Shown in pieces: positions 1 to 12,169 of a DNA stretch of 64,000 bases. Below the pieces are notes generated by a model. It made no database searches. It was not told the origin of the DNA and saw nothing but the letters and a program-made list of their open reading frames with translations. Source of the stretch: Gymnorhina tibicen. Its lineage: Eukaryota > Chordata > Aves > Passeriformes > Artamidae. How positions within the stretch are numbered: the first letter of the stretch is position 1; each line of letters starts with the position of its first letter. Where the stretch lies: contig VXAZ01001058.1 of NCBI GenBank assembly GCA_013399875.1, forward strand, positions 1,050,880 through 1,114,879. Reading direction: 5' to 3'. The position numbers were made by a program, and so were the translations under genes.

Positions 1-516
1 GGGCGGGCGGCGAGCAGCGCCTTCCAGGGCCGGCGGCTGGCCTGCGCCGCCGTGCTGCTGGCCGAGCTGCTGGAGCGGGTGGCCTTCTACGGCATCACCT
101 CCAACCTGGTGCTGTTCCTCAACGGGCCGCCCTATGGCTGGGAGGGCGCCCAGGCCAGCCAGGCGCTGCTGCTCTTCATGGGCATCACCTACCTGGTGTC
201 GCCGTTCGGGGGCTGGCTGGCTGACGCCCTGCTGGGCAAGTTCGGCACCATCCTGCTCAGCATGGCGCTGTACCTGCTGGGCATGCTGGCCTTCCCCGTC
301 ATCGCCGCGCCGCACACCCGCCAGGGCCTCTGCGGGGACATCCCCCTGTTCCCCGTGGAGAACTGCTCCTCGCCGGCGGCCAACGCCACCCTGGCGCCCT
401 GCTCCCAGGTGGGAGCCACCCGCTACTGTGCCACCGCCACCTTCGTGGGACTGGTCCTCGTGGGGCTGGGCGTCGGCTCGGTCAAGGCCAACATCACCCC
501 GTTCGGGGCAGACCAG
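1..516 (+). CDS. SLC15A4: SLC15A4 coding exon 1 (partial): TM1-TM4 and POT/PTR2 signatures
   Basis: Frame 1 is open from base 1, so the exon is cut by the window edge and the start codon lies upstream. It gives 172 residues. The E-x-x-E-R proton-coupling motif of POT transporters is seen as [14 protein letters not shown] in TM1, followed by the PTR2 signature [14 protein letters not shown] between TM2 and TM3. TM3 is [20 protein letters not shown] and TM4 ends in [12 protein letters not shown]. Between TM3 and TM4 is a cysteine-containing luminal loop with two N-glycosylation sequons, NCS and NAT. The exon is very GC- and CpG-rich, as expected for the edge of a promoter CpG island. It ends at ...GADQ, phase 0, before GTCGAG, an unusually weak donor. 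GTG at 52-54 is an internal valine, not a start. Confidence 0.95.
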
Positions 517-3500
517 GTCGAGTATTGTCTGGCAGCTGCTGGAGCGCTCGTGGGTGCCCCAGGGGTGGCAGAGGGGCTTGCCTTGGTGGGGTGGACAGTG
601 CCCGACCGACTGATCTCTCTGTAGGTGTTCAGCCTCGGAGGGTATCCAGCAGATTATCCAGCTCTGTTCCCTGTGTAATGCAAGTTGTTAAGTTGTGCCC
701 TCTTTGATAAAACTTTGGTGCCTGTGGGGTGTCAGATCCCTTGTGACCTGGTTACCCTGCCTTAGCTGTGGTATCCGAGTTGGCTAAGCCGTCACCAGCT
801 TGAGGACTTGGGTTGAATACTTAATGGCTAGTTATCCTCCCTTGTGAGTTTGTACCCAGTTGATTTGACATCAGAGCTCATCAGATGAAGTACAGGATAC
901 ACATTTTGGCTTTGACAAGGATGACATGGGCCTTCTAAGGCAGTGTCAGAGGCCTTTACTGTCCTGTGATAAACGAAGGCTACAGAACAAACAGTTTTTG
1001 TGCTTTAGGTATTTGAGCACTGCATTGCCCTTGAGTGGTATTTTTGTGCAGGCTAATGCTGCATCACATGATGAGTGGAAGCTGCTCTCAACGTGGTAAA
1101 CTTCACCTGGACTGTTCCCATAAGGAAATGTCCTGTCAAATGACCTTATCCAGATCCTCTACAGTGATATCATTCATTGGGTCATCACTGCAGAACCGAG
1201 TGGCTTTACAGAAAACATTTGAGAGGCAACTTAAGAGTTCAGTAGCAACTGGAATACTCTGTTGCGTGTACTTTTTTCACAGTCCTATGCTAAGGTGATG
1301 TGCTGGCTGTGGATGCTGAAATGTAATTTCTGCTTTACAAATTGAGAATTTCAGGTGTTCAGGTACTGAGCAGCTTTTCTAACTAAACTGAAAATCCAGT
1401 TGCATGTCTGTTTACTGGCTCACTGAGTTTTGCTTAGGGCAGGTATCAGAAATGCCATGAATTCTTTGTAAGAGGGAGGATCTACCACAGTATCATTGCC
1501 AAACATACCTCTGTTCTCTGTTGTGCAGTTTGTATTTGTCATTCTTTGGCATTTCATGTGTTCTAAATTCTGGAGTTCTGGGTGAAAAGCAGTATATAAA
1601 TGTAAAACATTATTATAGCCCAGGATTGTGTGTCCCCAGTGCATTAGTTCTGTTTAAGCCAGCCTGAGCCCATCAAGTGAAATTGCTTTAAGATGACTTT
1701 ATCTTGTAAGGTGTTTTTCAAAACTGACTGCTTATCCCCAGAATGCTTTATGAAAGTTAAATATGAGAGATATATAACGGCAGGAAGAGAGCAAAAGAAG
1801 AGCCATTGCCAATGGAAGTAGTTGTTGTAGCTGGATTTGTAAAAGTTTTTCCCCCAGGATTTCAAGGAAAGCAGTTTTTGGCGGGGTTTGCAGATAATTC
1901 ACAGTGATTTATGTAGGGTGAAGCAAAAGAAATACTCCTTTCTGGGCCATAACAATCAGTGGAGCTCTGCCGAGGACTGAATTTTTCCTCTTCTCTCTTT
2001 TTCTGGCTTATCTCTTGTTAAATATATTACAGCATGCCACTTACCTTGGTGTGCAGTTTGGGGCCCTTGCGGGTGCCTTCTCCCTGCCCAGGAATGTAGA
2101 AAACTGCTGGGAAGATGTGTGTACTTCTGTATCTCTATATCTATATCTGAGAATAACATCTGTCTCCCAGAGCCACATTCTTGGGAGGCCAGAGCACAAT
2201 GCAAACGTGTTTTGGCTGGATGTGTGCTGGTAAGGTCTGTCCTCTTTCCCCTAAGTACCAACCAAAGGAAAGGATGAATTGTATATCGTGTACTTCAGTT
2301 GGCACAGTCACCTTTCAGAATGTTAGTTACATTTCATTGCAGATCTCTTAAAAAGTACCACGGGAATTTTTCAGCTTTAATGTGTGTATAGAATTTGGGT
2401 GGAGAGCTCTAATATAATGAGAGGTTTTTTTATTTAGCGGAATCACTTTGTGGGAAATCGGAAACTGAATAGCAATACTTACTCTTCTCTGAATTTGAAA
2501 GATGTGGTTTCTAACTTTCTGTTAAATGCATGCTTTTAGAAGTGCTGTTAAAAGGACCCAGTAGAGTTAGTATTGAGTAACTTCCACCAGTCAGCTGAGC
2601 AAAAAAAGTTCCTGCAAAGTTGGGACAGACCAGCTTTTCCCAACTGTGTTTATAAATGAGCTGTTTCTCTAGAAGTTGCAGACTGATCCATCCTGCTGCT
2701 CTAAATCTGAGCTGATGGTTCTCAGAATAGTGTTTCTAATCATGTGATCCCATAACCTGGCACTTTCCAGTTCCCCTTTCAAGTGCGAGTGTTCTGCTGT
2801 CGCTTCCTGTTCCATGGAGCAGTTTGAGACTTTCTGTAGTTAGGAAACAATAGGACTGTTGGTCATTATTGTGAAAGCTGGTTCAGCTTCAACACTGAAG
2901 CCAGAATAGTAGCAGGCTCCTAATCTAGTATCAGCCATAATCATTGTTCTAATTATAGCTGGATGTCTTTCAGGGTTACAGCGATGAGAGGTGCCAAGGT
3001 TCACCCATACTGTGGATTCCCTCTGAACTGCCTTCATAGCCAATAAATCTATCAGGCCATAACTGCCAGGGATCTTCCAGCTCTGCTAAAATTGTTCTTT
3101 TACTGTTGCTGTTGGAAATTGCTGCTGTAAAGATGGCTTTAGAGTGATTTTCAGCCTTTATTTATTTGTAGAGCTTAGATTTTCCAGCCTCTGGATAAGG
3201 ATGGGGAACCACATATAAAGATTTGAAGGTCCCTAACTGCAACTTATTTTGTTGTTGCTGCTGCCGAACTTCTTACGAGCTTGTGGACCTGGAGGGCTCT
3301 GCAGAGAACAGTTTGAAACAAGTTGTGGCTCTCACAAAGCCAGTAATAACAGATGGGAGAGGAAACAGACTTTGTACGTGGACTTGCCGAATTTTAGTAT
3401 AAAAACCTGAAATGATGTAGCAGCTGAGTAATACTGTGTAGCTCAGCTACTGAGCTCTCTCAGATGATATCAAAGAATAAGTGGTGTCTGCAGTGATGGG

Positions 3501-6500
3501 TTAATGAGGATTCTGTAAATTTGACTGCACAGAACTCCTGTCATTGTACCTTCTTTTGTAGGCTAAGGACAAGGACAGGGTTCTGTGTTTCATCCTTGCT
3601 CTGTTGTGTGGTTGCTCACAGAGTTGACTGGGGTGAGTTTGGGGGTGTTTGTTACATTTGTCGCTTGTGACTGTCAGTTGATTGCAGGAACAAATAAAAA
3701 CTGCTACGGCCAGGAACTTTTGAATGATCTTGTTCCTTTCACGTGAGTCAAGTGGAAGGTCCCAGCTTCGGATCGGTCGTGATGTGAGACACATACTGGA
3801 ACTCTGAAACGCTGGGGTTTAGGGAATACTTGAGATCATTAGCAAGTGATGACAGAAATGAGATGTCACAGTGCAATGGTGGGCACCAGACAGACATGAG
3901 CTGCAGCAAAAATAGCAAATCTTGTGGATAGCGAGTCCTCTGAAACCAGCCTGTGAGAGTAGGAAACTACCTTGTGACAAAGCAAAGCATCTAAACACAG
4001 GAACTGTGGAAAAGCAACAATGTTTGTTTAGATTCCTGACTCTTAAAATCAAAAAGAATCAATAGAATCTTAGTATTTGAGCTGTATCATATTGTTGTTT
4101 TCAAGCTGTACAAACTGCTTTGGCTAGCACCTGGATCATCTCCTAAGAAAGACATTGTTGTTGAAAAATCCAGGGGAGGGATAATTGAGCAAGTGATCGT
4201 CTTTCTTCTAAGTCAGAAGGAGGTCTGAGCGTGAGCCTTAGGACAGCTGTGCTGTGGAAGCTGCTGTCAGTCACATATTTGTAAGGCATTGCCCTGGGGG
4301 TTGTAAATAACGATCCAGTTACTCTTCCTCCCATTCTTCCTTTTAGTTGTGCTTAAAATTCTGCTCTGATTGCAAGATGGGAACTCTGTATCCTGAGTTT
4401 GGAGGATTGCAGTGCAGTGACGCAGCTGGTGTGTCCTCTGCTGAGAGTGGCTGCACTGCACCTGTGCCACTGAGGTGCATCCTTTTCCTGCTGCAGTTGT
4501 TGGTGGGATTTTAGGAATATAATGAAGCTGGTGGTGCTGGTAGCACAAGGAGAGTGAGGAGAGTGCTGCTATGCTTGAGCACGGATGAAATTGAGCAGAG
4601 GGAGTGATAGATTTTTCTTTCTGCTTGGGTGATTGAAAATAATGCAAGCATAAGGGGGAAAGGAGAGCTCCTGCAGTTATGTGGAAAAAACGTGCTTGAT
4701 AAAAGTAAAATAATAATATTATGATATGGTTTTCTTCTTAGTTACTTATTAAAATGTAGTGTTTACTTATGAAGATGTTTTGTGCTGTCACACAGCTCAG
4801 GTAACAGCCAGGAGGGGAAACCTGTTAGTGATCTGCTCTAAATGTAATACTGCTGATATTCTGGGCAGAAGACATCTTCGTAGTTCTTTGTCTTGGAGAA
4901 GATATTCCACCAGGTAGTTCAGTGGGATTTTTATTCAGTTATTAATGTTTGTCAGTTAAATGCCATAGTGGCATTTCAGACGTGTCCGTGATGTGATTTT
5001 TAGTGCAAATATATACTTTGATAAAGAAGGAGAGGATGGATTCTTTGCACTGTAAGTCTGTTGTGTCTGTCCCTTGAGCACTGCCTTCCTTTTGGTCACT
5101 CTGTTACAAAAGGACACTGGAGATGGTGAAGGAAGTTTCCGGGAAGGGCCACAGACATGGTCAGTAGTTTCCAGGTGAGGAATCTTGAATCAGTGTAAAT
5201 TTCCTACCTCTGAAAAGGCAAAAAAGGGAAGATGTGACAGTGGCTTGTGCCAGCAGTGGTCAGGGGAGAGAGGCAGCAATGGAGCAGGAATGGGATGGAG
5301 CTCAGCTGTCTCTTTTGTTTCCTGGAACAAGGTAAAAGGAGCGAGGCTCGGACAGGGCAGGTTCAAAGCAGGCAAGTGGAGGTAGTTCTTCCCACTGTGT
5401 AATTACCTGTGGAGCTCTTTGCCACGGGGTATTATGGATTCTGAAAGCTGACCTGGGTTCAGAGCAGGTTACACAAGTTTGTGGAGAAGAGAGCTGCTGC
5501 ATTGATTAAGTAGAAAGAAGCCATCCTTGGTTCAGGAAGTTTCTCAGGAGCTAATGGTCGGAGGCTGGGATAATGCTTGACAGAAGCCTCATGCTGTGCT
5601 TCCCTGTTCTTACCTGGATCAAGGTTTGCTTTCTTTTCCCAGCTTTCCTTTGTAGAGATGTCAGCTAGGTCATGTGTAAGAGGGAGGATGAGAAGTCATC
5701 TTCCTTGCAGAAATAAGAGAAGTGAGACTTTGTGATGAAGAAATGGAAACTTCATCAAACAGACTGCTAACACTTTACACAAGTTGGAGCACTGTGTTCA
5801 TGTAATTGTTTGCTAATATCCTGCTGCTCATTGGGGTTTAGAAGGAATTCCTAGATTGATACACTGCTGCAGTTGATGAAAGTTAGGAAATGAGTACCAA
5901 GTTGAAGCTGGAGAGGGAGAATTTCTTGGGTTTAGTCTCCAGGATTGTATGTGACATTCTAACAGACGTACCTGAATGTCTCACAATGCTATTAACTATG
6001 CCCAGGAATAGATACTTTAATATTTCCTTTGTTGGCTTGGCTAAAGGATACAGATGGGTTTGTGCACCACTGGGAAACCCGAAGCTGTTAATCAGAACTG
6101 ACAGTGTTAAAAACTCATTTCAAGACACACCTTGCTTTTCATACTGCAAACTAAACATGGGTCTTTTGAAGATCTGGCAAATGAGGAGGGGAAATTTGCA
6201 ATTACAAATGAAAAATAACTGACTCAGCAAGGCTGGTGCATGGCACTGACTTGCTAGTGACTGTTAATGGCCTTTCAGTCATCAGCCACTGACAAATAAA
6301 GTATTATGGATTCTTCTACAGACTACTCGATCTTTTTAATGTATTTCAAATTTTAATTTGCATAATTTCTCTTACATCACTTCTTATGAGTGATGCTGGG
6401 TTCCTGGGACTTAATTACAAAACGTGGGGTAACTTACAGTAGGCAATAATAAAGAGTGATGGTGAAAACTGTACAGGATAGTTCTGTAAACCAGGAATGT

Positions 6501-7209
6501 CTTTACTTTCACTGGAGAGACACTGAGAGCTTCAAGCAGAAAAATAACACTATGAACAGCACTGACTTAGAGGGATAAATATTTACTGGGGCCTTGTGAT
6601 CCTCAGGCAACCCAAATTTAATTAAATTTTTTTTTTAAAGGTCAGAATGACAAGTCCTCAATTTGTGTTCTGATGAGAGGCATTAGGACTGTGTTAAAAT
6701 TTAAATTTGTTGTTTAATTACCAAGTATTCATTTGACGCTTAGAAAATGGAATAGTGTTAACTGTTATGTGTAAACAGTTACAAGAAGCAATTGTGGCAG
6801 TGCATTAACTGTTAGGTAGCTTAACTTTTTGTTACTAAAAAATAGTTACTTAAACTCCTGTGAACTATGGGATGTTAATCTGAGGGAGCTTTGTGTAGAG
6901 AAATGACCCAGTGACAGTCAGTGCAGTAGAAATAATAATGGCCTCTCTGGGGAAGCTGTGTCTCAGTAGTGTGTGGCTTTTTTATCCCTGTGCTGAGCTT
7001 CTAGAGGTTACTCACATAATGGTGCAGCTCACTAAGGTGTCAGTGCATCAAATACCACGTGAAGCCCAAAACACTTAAATCATTGCAGTGTGACTCGAAA
7101 TGAAACCTGAACTCTTCAGTGCATTGTTTGAATTCTAATTCAAAGATTCTAATTCTCTTTAGCCTTATTTTCTTCAGAAACTGAATGACTTGCTTATAAT
7201 CTTTTCCAG
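517..7209 (+). other. SLC15A4: SLC15A4 intron 1
   Basis: This 6.7 kb intron runs from GTCGAG to a pyrimidine-rich acceptor (cttttccag). Composition drops from GC-rich near exon 1 to AT-rich within a few hundred bases. Open frames inside it are short (at most about 126 codons), lack domains and are not flanked by usable splice sites that keep the SLC15A4 frame. A possible old interspersed repeat lies near 5376-5512. I see no RNA gene. Confidence 0.85.
5376..5512 (+). repeat. Possible degenerate interspersed repeat
   Basis: The segment around 'gtggagctctttgccacggggtattatgg', followed by 'gggttcagagcaggttacacaagtttgtggag', resembles an old dispersed repeat that I remember as recurrent in bird and reptile DNA (gtggaactccttgccacagg..., gggttcaaa...ggacaaattcatggag). 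The match is from memory and diverged, and the family (CR1-like LINE or other) is not settled. Confidence 0.3.
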
Positions 7210-7505
7210 GTCAAAGACCGGGGTCCAGAAGCCACAAGAAGATTTTTTAATTGGTTTTATTGGAGCATTAATTTGGGAGCTATCCTCTCTCTGGGAGGCA
7301 TTGCATACATTCAGCAGAACGTGAGCTTTGTGATCGGATACAGCATCCCAGCAGTTTGCATTGGGATTTCATTCATGGTTTTCTTATGTGGGCAGAGCTT
7401 CTTCATCACCAAACCTCCTGATGGTAGTGCCTTCACAGACATGTTCAAAATTCTCACCTATTCCTGTTGCTCCAAGAAGACCCACGGGGAACATTCAGCA
7501 AACAG
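7210..7505 (+). CDS. SLC15A4: SLC15A4 coding exon 2: TM5-TM6 and second PTR2 signature
   Basis: The exon starts after cttttccag with [13 protein letters not shown], directly continuing GADQ of exon 1. It carries the second PTR2 family signature FYWSINLG (TM5) and TM6 ([18 protein letters not shown]...VFLCG). The conserved cytosolic stretch [16 protein letters not shown] and the double cysteine SCCSKK follow. The length is 296 nt; the last two bases (AG) make a serine codon with the first base of exon 3. The donor is CAG/GTTTGT. Reading past the donor gives residues with no family similarity, so the boundary is clear. Confidence 0.95.
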
Positions 7506-8277
7506 GTTTGTGATGAGCTCTTCTGTATGGCCTCAATTCAGAGTCAGCCTAAGATTGGAACTCGTTAGTTCAGACTGGCTGGTAGTAACTCACACCAGAG
7601 ACTGCGGGAGAATGTGCAAAACTGGAGTCCTGGAGATACCTTCTGGGAGTTGAGGGATGGAAGAGAGGCACACTTTGAGATCGCTGGATCTCCCTGCAGC
7701 CAGATCATGGTGTCAGCTGAGCTCTGTGTCCTGCCAGTTCAGAGGTTCTGGAAGTGTAATGTAACCTGACTGTGCTGCTTCTAAGCATTAGTTAACTTTC
7801 TTCTCTGTTAGATATGTTTGTGGATGCCCTCTGGTTTGAAAAGCACTGTCATCTGCATTTAATGCTGTAAGTAGCTTGACGGGGAGCCAAAATTTTTCCA
7901 CTCTTAAGAGTTGCCCATGGAACACTGGTGGTTGAATTTAATCAGTGGTAAGAGATGTCAGGTGCCTCCTCTGCAGGGGGGTTTCATGTGTTCAGATTGC
8001 CAGACAATTCAGTGACTTCACAAGCAATATCACAAAATGCAGGTTAGTCTGAGTTCTGCCAGTTATTTAGGGCTGGGCGTGTGGGGAGGATGGGAAGTAA
8101 GGAAACTTGATAGCAGAAGGTTTCCTCTTGTGTTTCCACCTGCTGGGGATCCATTCTGGCCCAGCTGCGTTGCTGTAACTTACATGAGTGACTTAGTTTG
8201 GAAGTGCATTAGCTTTTTATAAGGAAGACAAGATTGCCAGTTATGTTTAACTGAACATTTCAAATCCTTTCCCAAAG
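7506..8277 (+). other. SLC15A4: SLC15A4 intron 2
   Basis: A 772-base intron with acceptor tcctttcccaaag. I see no gene, RNA or recognised repeat in it. Confidence 0.88.
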
Positions 8278-8446
8278 TGAAGGCCAGGGAGTGCTGCACC
8301 AGCCTCGCAAGCAAAGCCTCTTTGAGATGGCCAAGCTGTCTCGGGGGGGCCCCTTCAGAGAAGATAAAGTAGAAGATGTAAAAGCTCTTGTCAAGATTAT
8401 CCCTGTCTTTCTGGCTTTAATACCTTACTGGACTGTGTATTTTCAA
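8278..8446 (+). CDS. SLC15A4: SLC15A4 coding exon 3: central cytosolic loop and TM7
   Basis: The acceptor AG is at 8276-8277. The first base, T, completes the serine codon begun by AG of exon 2, giving ...[13 protein letters not shown]. This is the only join here that keeps the reading frame. The exon encodes the variable cytosolic loop between TM6 and TM7 ([16 protein letters not shown]), then the strongly conserved [13 protein letters not shown] and TM7 ([15 protein letters not shown]). The proline-tyrosine-tryptophan region of TM7 is part of the POT substrate cavity by family comparison. Length is 169 nt and the donor is a strong GTGAGT. Confidence 0.95.
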
Positions 8447-9019
8447 GTGAGTAGTTCCAAATGGTTACAGTTATATTTTACGTAACTTCTAATTTAACAT
8501 TTTTGGGGGGTTCTCTCATAAATATGAAACTTACCTTGAAGTTGAGAGATGAAAAACAACTACTAAGAATACTCTCAAATAATATTTTGACTTAATAATA
8601 GAAAAAAAATAAAATCATTACAATTGTAGTTAAGGCTCACAGTTGTACAAAATCCCATATCTTAAATACTGTGCTGTGTTTCATCTTGCAGTTGTTTCAC
8701 ATAGGTTAAGGTAAGTGATCTAGACCTCATGTAGATTTTCACGTTCTGTCTTACTGAGATGATTCGGGATATCAAATACATTTTGGGCAAAAAACTGCAG
8801 AAATTGTTTTCAAAGACACATGAATGATTCTTTGTGCTTTTAGTAAAAATAACTATAAGGTTAAAAAAATCTTGTAATGTTCTAACCATAATTCTTTTCA
8901 GTTTGCCGTGTTAGCACTTCACCTCTGATACAATCTTTGTTAATTGTTACAAAATGAAAAATATCTTGCTCTCAGCACTCCTTGTCCAAGTAACCTCAAC
9001 TCCTCTTTCCTAATGCTAG
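8447..9019 (+). other. SLC15A4: SLC15A4 intron 3
   Basis: A 573-base AT-rich intron from GTGAGT to ctaatgctag. No other feature seen. Confidence 0.88.
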
Positions 9020-9097
9020 ATGCAGACAACATATGTATTACAAAGTCTCCATCTGAAAATTCCTGAGATATCAAATGACACCAACTCTATCCACACG
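9020..9097 (+). CDS. SLC15A4: SLC15A4 coding exon 4: luminal segment between TM7 and TM8
   Basis: A small 78-nt exon of exactly 26 codons, phase 0 on both sides and too short to stand out as an open frame. It reads MQTTYVLQSLHLKIPEI and continues SNDTNSIHT, matching the family sequence after YWTVYFQ. It carries an N-glycosylation sequon, NDT. The acceptor is ctaatgctag and the donor GTAAGC. Skipping it would keep the frame but remove the luminal loop. Confidence 0.94.
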
Positions 9098-12000
9098 GTA
9101 AGCAGAGCAGAACAAGTGAGAAGTACCTTTTCTTTCGTTGAAATGCAAATTAGATGGGTATTGTACAAAAATTCCAGGAAGCTGAGGTAGTGCCTTTAGG
9201 GATCAGTGACCTCAGCCTCTGGGCATGTAGGAGCTTGATGCACATCCCAGATTCTGTCATACGAGCAATTACCTGGAGTTCACACCAACCTGTTCTGCAT
9301 GTATTCTGGTAACTTCCACTGCTTTCATCAAGAATTTCTTTATCCTTCAGTGGCCAAAGTCTGACCTTTGAAGAAAGCTTATCAATCTCCATGCCCTGAG
9401 TTTTCATACCAGGACAGAAGCATTCCTGCAAGCCCAGTAGGAATACCCATCCTTAAGTGATACATTAGCATTTGGAATTTGAGACACATTTGTTACTTTA
9501 TACTGCCCAATCAATAATCACTTTGCCTTTAGCATACTGAAAGAAGCTGTTCAATATTTTTCAAGAAAGGCTGGTGTCATGTGATTGCAGAAATGGTACA
9601 GAGAAGTAAAACCAAAAAGTGTGAATATAAGTTATTAACAGGTCTAATTTGTCTTATTCTGAACCACATGACTGCCTTGTTACAACACTGTCAGTTGGAC
9701 CAGAGAAGTGGATTGGTTTTTTTCTTCAACAAAATGCACACAGGAGTTCAGAGTCCCATTTTCAGACTGAGTATTAAAAATAAAAATACTGTCAGTCCGA
9801 ATGTTTATTGTGTAGAAACGAACATGGAGCTTTGGTTATCAAACTGAGGTTTTTCACTGCCTTTCTGGCCATTAGAATTGTTTTCAAGTTGTAAGTAGAG
9901 CATTATGTTTAATTAAATTAGTTCAGAAAATAATGGCTTTCCCTGTTTTTGCTGAAAAGACTTTAAAGTACCACTCATGCTGAGTAGCCACTTTTCCTAA
10001 CAAAAGCGTGGATTTAAAAGTTAGCTGCCTGTTTGTAGTGTTTACTAAAGTCTGCAGAATTTGGGGCAAGGATGATGGAACAATGTCTTGATACTTCTAA
10101 GTAATGATTTTCTGTCTTACATAACAGTGACTGGCTCCTTTCTCTGGAGTGCCTCTGTTGTGCTGTTCTTGTTTTATTCTGAAATACTTTGTTATGATCT
10201 GGCAGCATTAACAGCACAAAAAAACCAAGTTAATATGGGTTTTGCTATCTTCCTTACGTGCTCTACCTGAAGGATGCTGACCTGCAGTCTCCTTTATGTA
10301 GTGACTTGAGGTAATTAGGAAAAGCAGCAGGAATGTAAGGTTTTACTGAGCAGTGTTGTACCTTGTCAGCTCTAGGTTTTCCTTAAGCTTCTGTAGGCAC
10401 CTCTGCCCAATACTAAAAAAGACATATTTCCTTTCGATATGAAAAGAATGAAATATGTGTCTGCCCTTTAATCTGCAGGCTCCTGATAGGGTACAAAATG
10501 AAAAACATTCATTTTAAACCAAAAAAACCCAAACCCAAGTGATTGATTGGATGAAATACAGCAGTGCCAGAGGCATTTGGTATTTCTCTCCTTTCTTATC
10601 AGATTCAGCAGTGACAAAAAATTCCTACATCCTTGACTCTCCACAAATGACTATACAAACTGTGACACAGGTTACTGCTGGCGTGGTATTTGAAGCACAG
10701 GAAAAGGTGGATGGGAGAGGGAGGGAAATGGACAGTTAAGAGTGTTGCAAAGTTTCCAAATAAGCAAGAATTTGATGAACTCAGCAGATTTCCCTGCGCA
10801 TTTTTCAAAGAGTGCGATGACTGCTGAGTAACGTACATAACCTTATGTATCAAACTGCTGGATATTTTTGTGCAGCTGAACTAGATTGTGATTCCATTTT
10901 TAAATTGGGGAAATGGAGTTCCTGTCTGCAGTGAGAGCCGTGTGCCCACGCTGTTGCAGAGGCTGAAGGCTTGGGTTTTTGAGACACTCATAGTGGTTGA
11001 GGTTTGGAGCTTTTAGGGAATCTGCTTGGCTTCCTCTGTTGCTGTGGCCACAGCTTTAGATTGCCACAGGCCCCTTGGTCATTCTGGATATTCTCAGAAT
11101 CACAGGTTTGGGTCAGAAGGGGCATTAGAGATCATGCAGTTCCAACCCCCTCCAAATGGCAGGGACACTTGACTAGCCCAGGTTGCTCAGAGCCCATCCG
11201 GCCGGGCCTTGAGCACTGCCAGGGACGAGGAGCCCACAGCTAGAAATCTCTAGAGTACATTCAACTGCTCTGCCCTGGAGCTGCCACACACACAAGCACT
11301 TCCCTATCAGAACCTGAATCTGCATCAGAAACGCGTCAAGCAGGGCTTGTATTTTGGGTCACAGAGTCAGTGTGATGCACAGTACCACAGTGTTCTATAG
11401 GCAGTTTTAAAAAATCCACCTAAACCAGAACATTTTTATAGATCTACCTGTACTGGCTTAGTTTGTTAGCTCAGAACAGGTGCTAAATATTACTAAACTT
11501 GGCAGAAATTGTCTAGTTCATGCTGACACGGATCTTACTGTGAATTAGTGAATCTTGCAGATGAGACAGGATACATGTGTTACACCACCCTCTCTGTTCC
11601 TTTGACAAGTGTAACTTGATTTTAATTGAATTTTGCATTTACATTAGTAAGACTCTATTTCTACTGTTCGCTGGCATATTTCTGATAGTTCTAAGCCTAA
11701 CAGAAGACACACAGAACTTGCCTATTAAATACTTTTCATGACTGAAGTAGGTAAAAGGTTTAATTCTGTCAGACTAGAAACTGAGCTAACAGATCTATGA
11801 GCAGCCAGCTTCAATGAAAACCTGAATAGCTGAATATTTCCCCCAGCTTTTAAACACTCTTATTTGACTTTTCACAATGTCTGTCAGTGCACTCTGGTTT
11901 CTTTTGGATCAGCATTCAATCAGAATCTTTTTTTGTAAAATAATAGTAAAAATCAACTCTTAAGTACGAAATTGCTAACTTGAGTCATCTCCCCTTTCAG
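9098..12000 (+). other. SLC15A4: SLC15A4 intron 4
   Basis: A 2.9 kb intron from GTAAGC to cccctttcag. It contains the window's one clear transposon remnant, a CR1 tail near 11,090-11,242. Nothing else is recognised. Confidence 0.87.
11090..11242 (-). mobile_element. CR1 LINE 3'-end fragment (avian type), antisense to the gene
   Basis: The sequence reads 'cagaatcacaggtttgggtcagaagg', then 'gatcatgcagttccaacccc', 'gttgctcagagcccatcc' and 'cttgagcactgccagggac'. This is the diverged reverse complement of the conserved CR1 3' region, which usually reads agaatcacagaatggtttgggttggaagggacc...gttccaaccccc...gttgctcaaagccccatcc...cttgaacacttccaggga. The element's 3' end is at the left, so it lies on the minus strand. 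Only about 150 bp of the tail remains, the usual 5' truncation of a dead copy. No coding capacity is left. Confidence 0.85.
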
Positions 12001-12169
12001 TTTCCAGCAGCCTGGCTGACCATGTTTGATGCAGTGCTTATCCTGATCCTAATACCCTTAAAAGATAAACTGGTGGACCCCATTTTGAAGAGGCATGGCT
12101 TGCTCCCATCCTCGCTGAAGAGGATTGCAGTTGGAATGTTCTTTGTCATGTGCTCTGCGTTTGCTGCAG
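12001..12169 (+). CDS. SLC15A4: SLC15A4 coding exon 5: TM8-TM9
   Basis: It begins after cccctttcag with [15 protein letters not shown] (TM8), then the very conserved cytosolic linker [19 protein letters not shown] and TM9 ([18 protein letters not shown]). Length is 169 nt; the final G is the first base of a glycine codon completed by GA of exon 6. The donor is GTGAGA. Nearly every residue agrees with the human protein as I recall it, so this exon is strong evidence for orthology. Confidence 0.96.

Noticed and set aside
134..613. 159-codon alternate frame over SLC15A4 exon 1
   Set aside because: Arginine/serine-rich shadow of the GC-rich exon in another frame; the true frame carries the POT motifs.
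517..624. Open continuation of exon 1 past 516 to a stop near 624
   Set aside because: Residues after GADQ lose all family similarity, while exon 2 at 7210 continues the conserved sequence. Read as intron.
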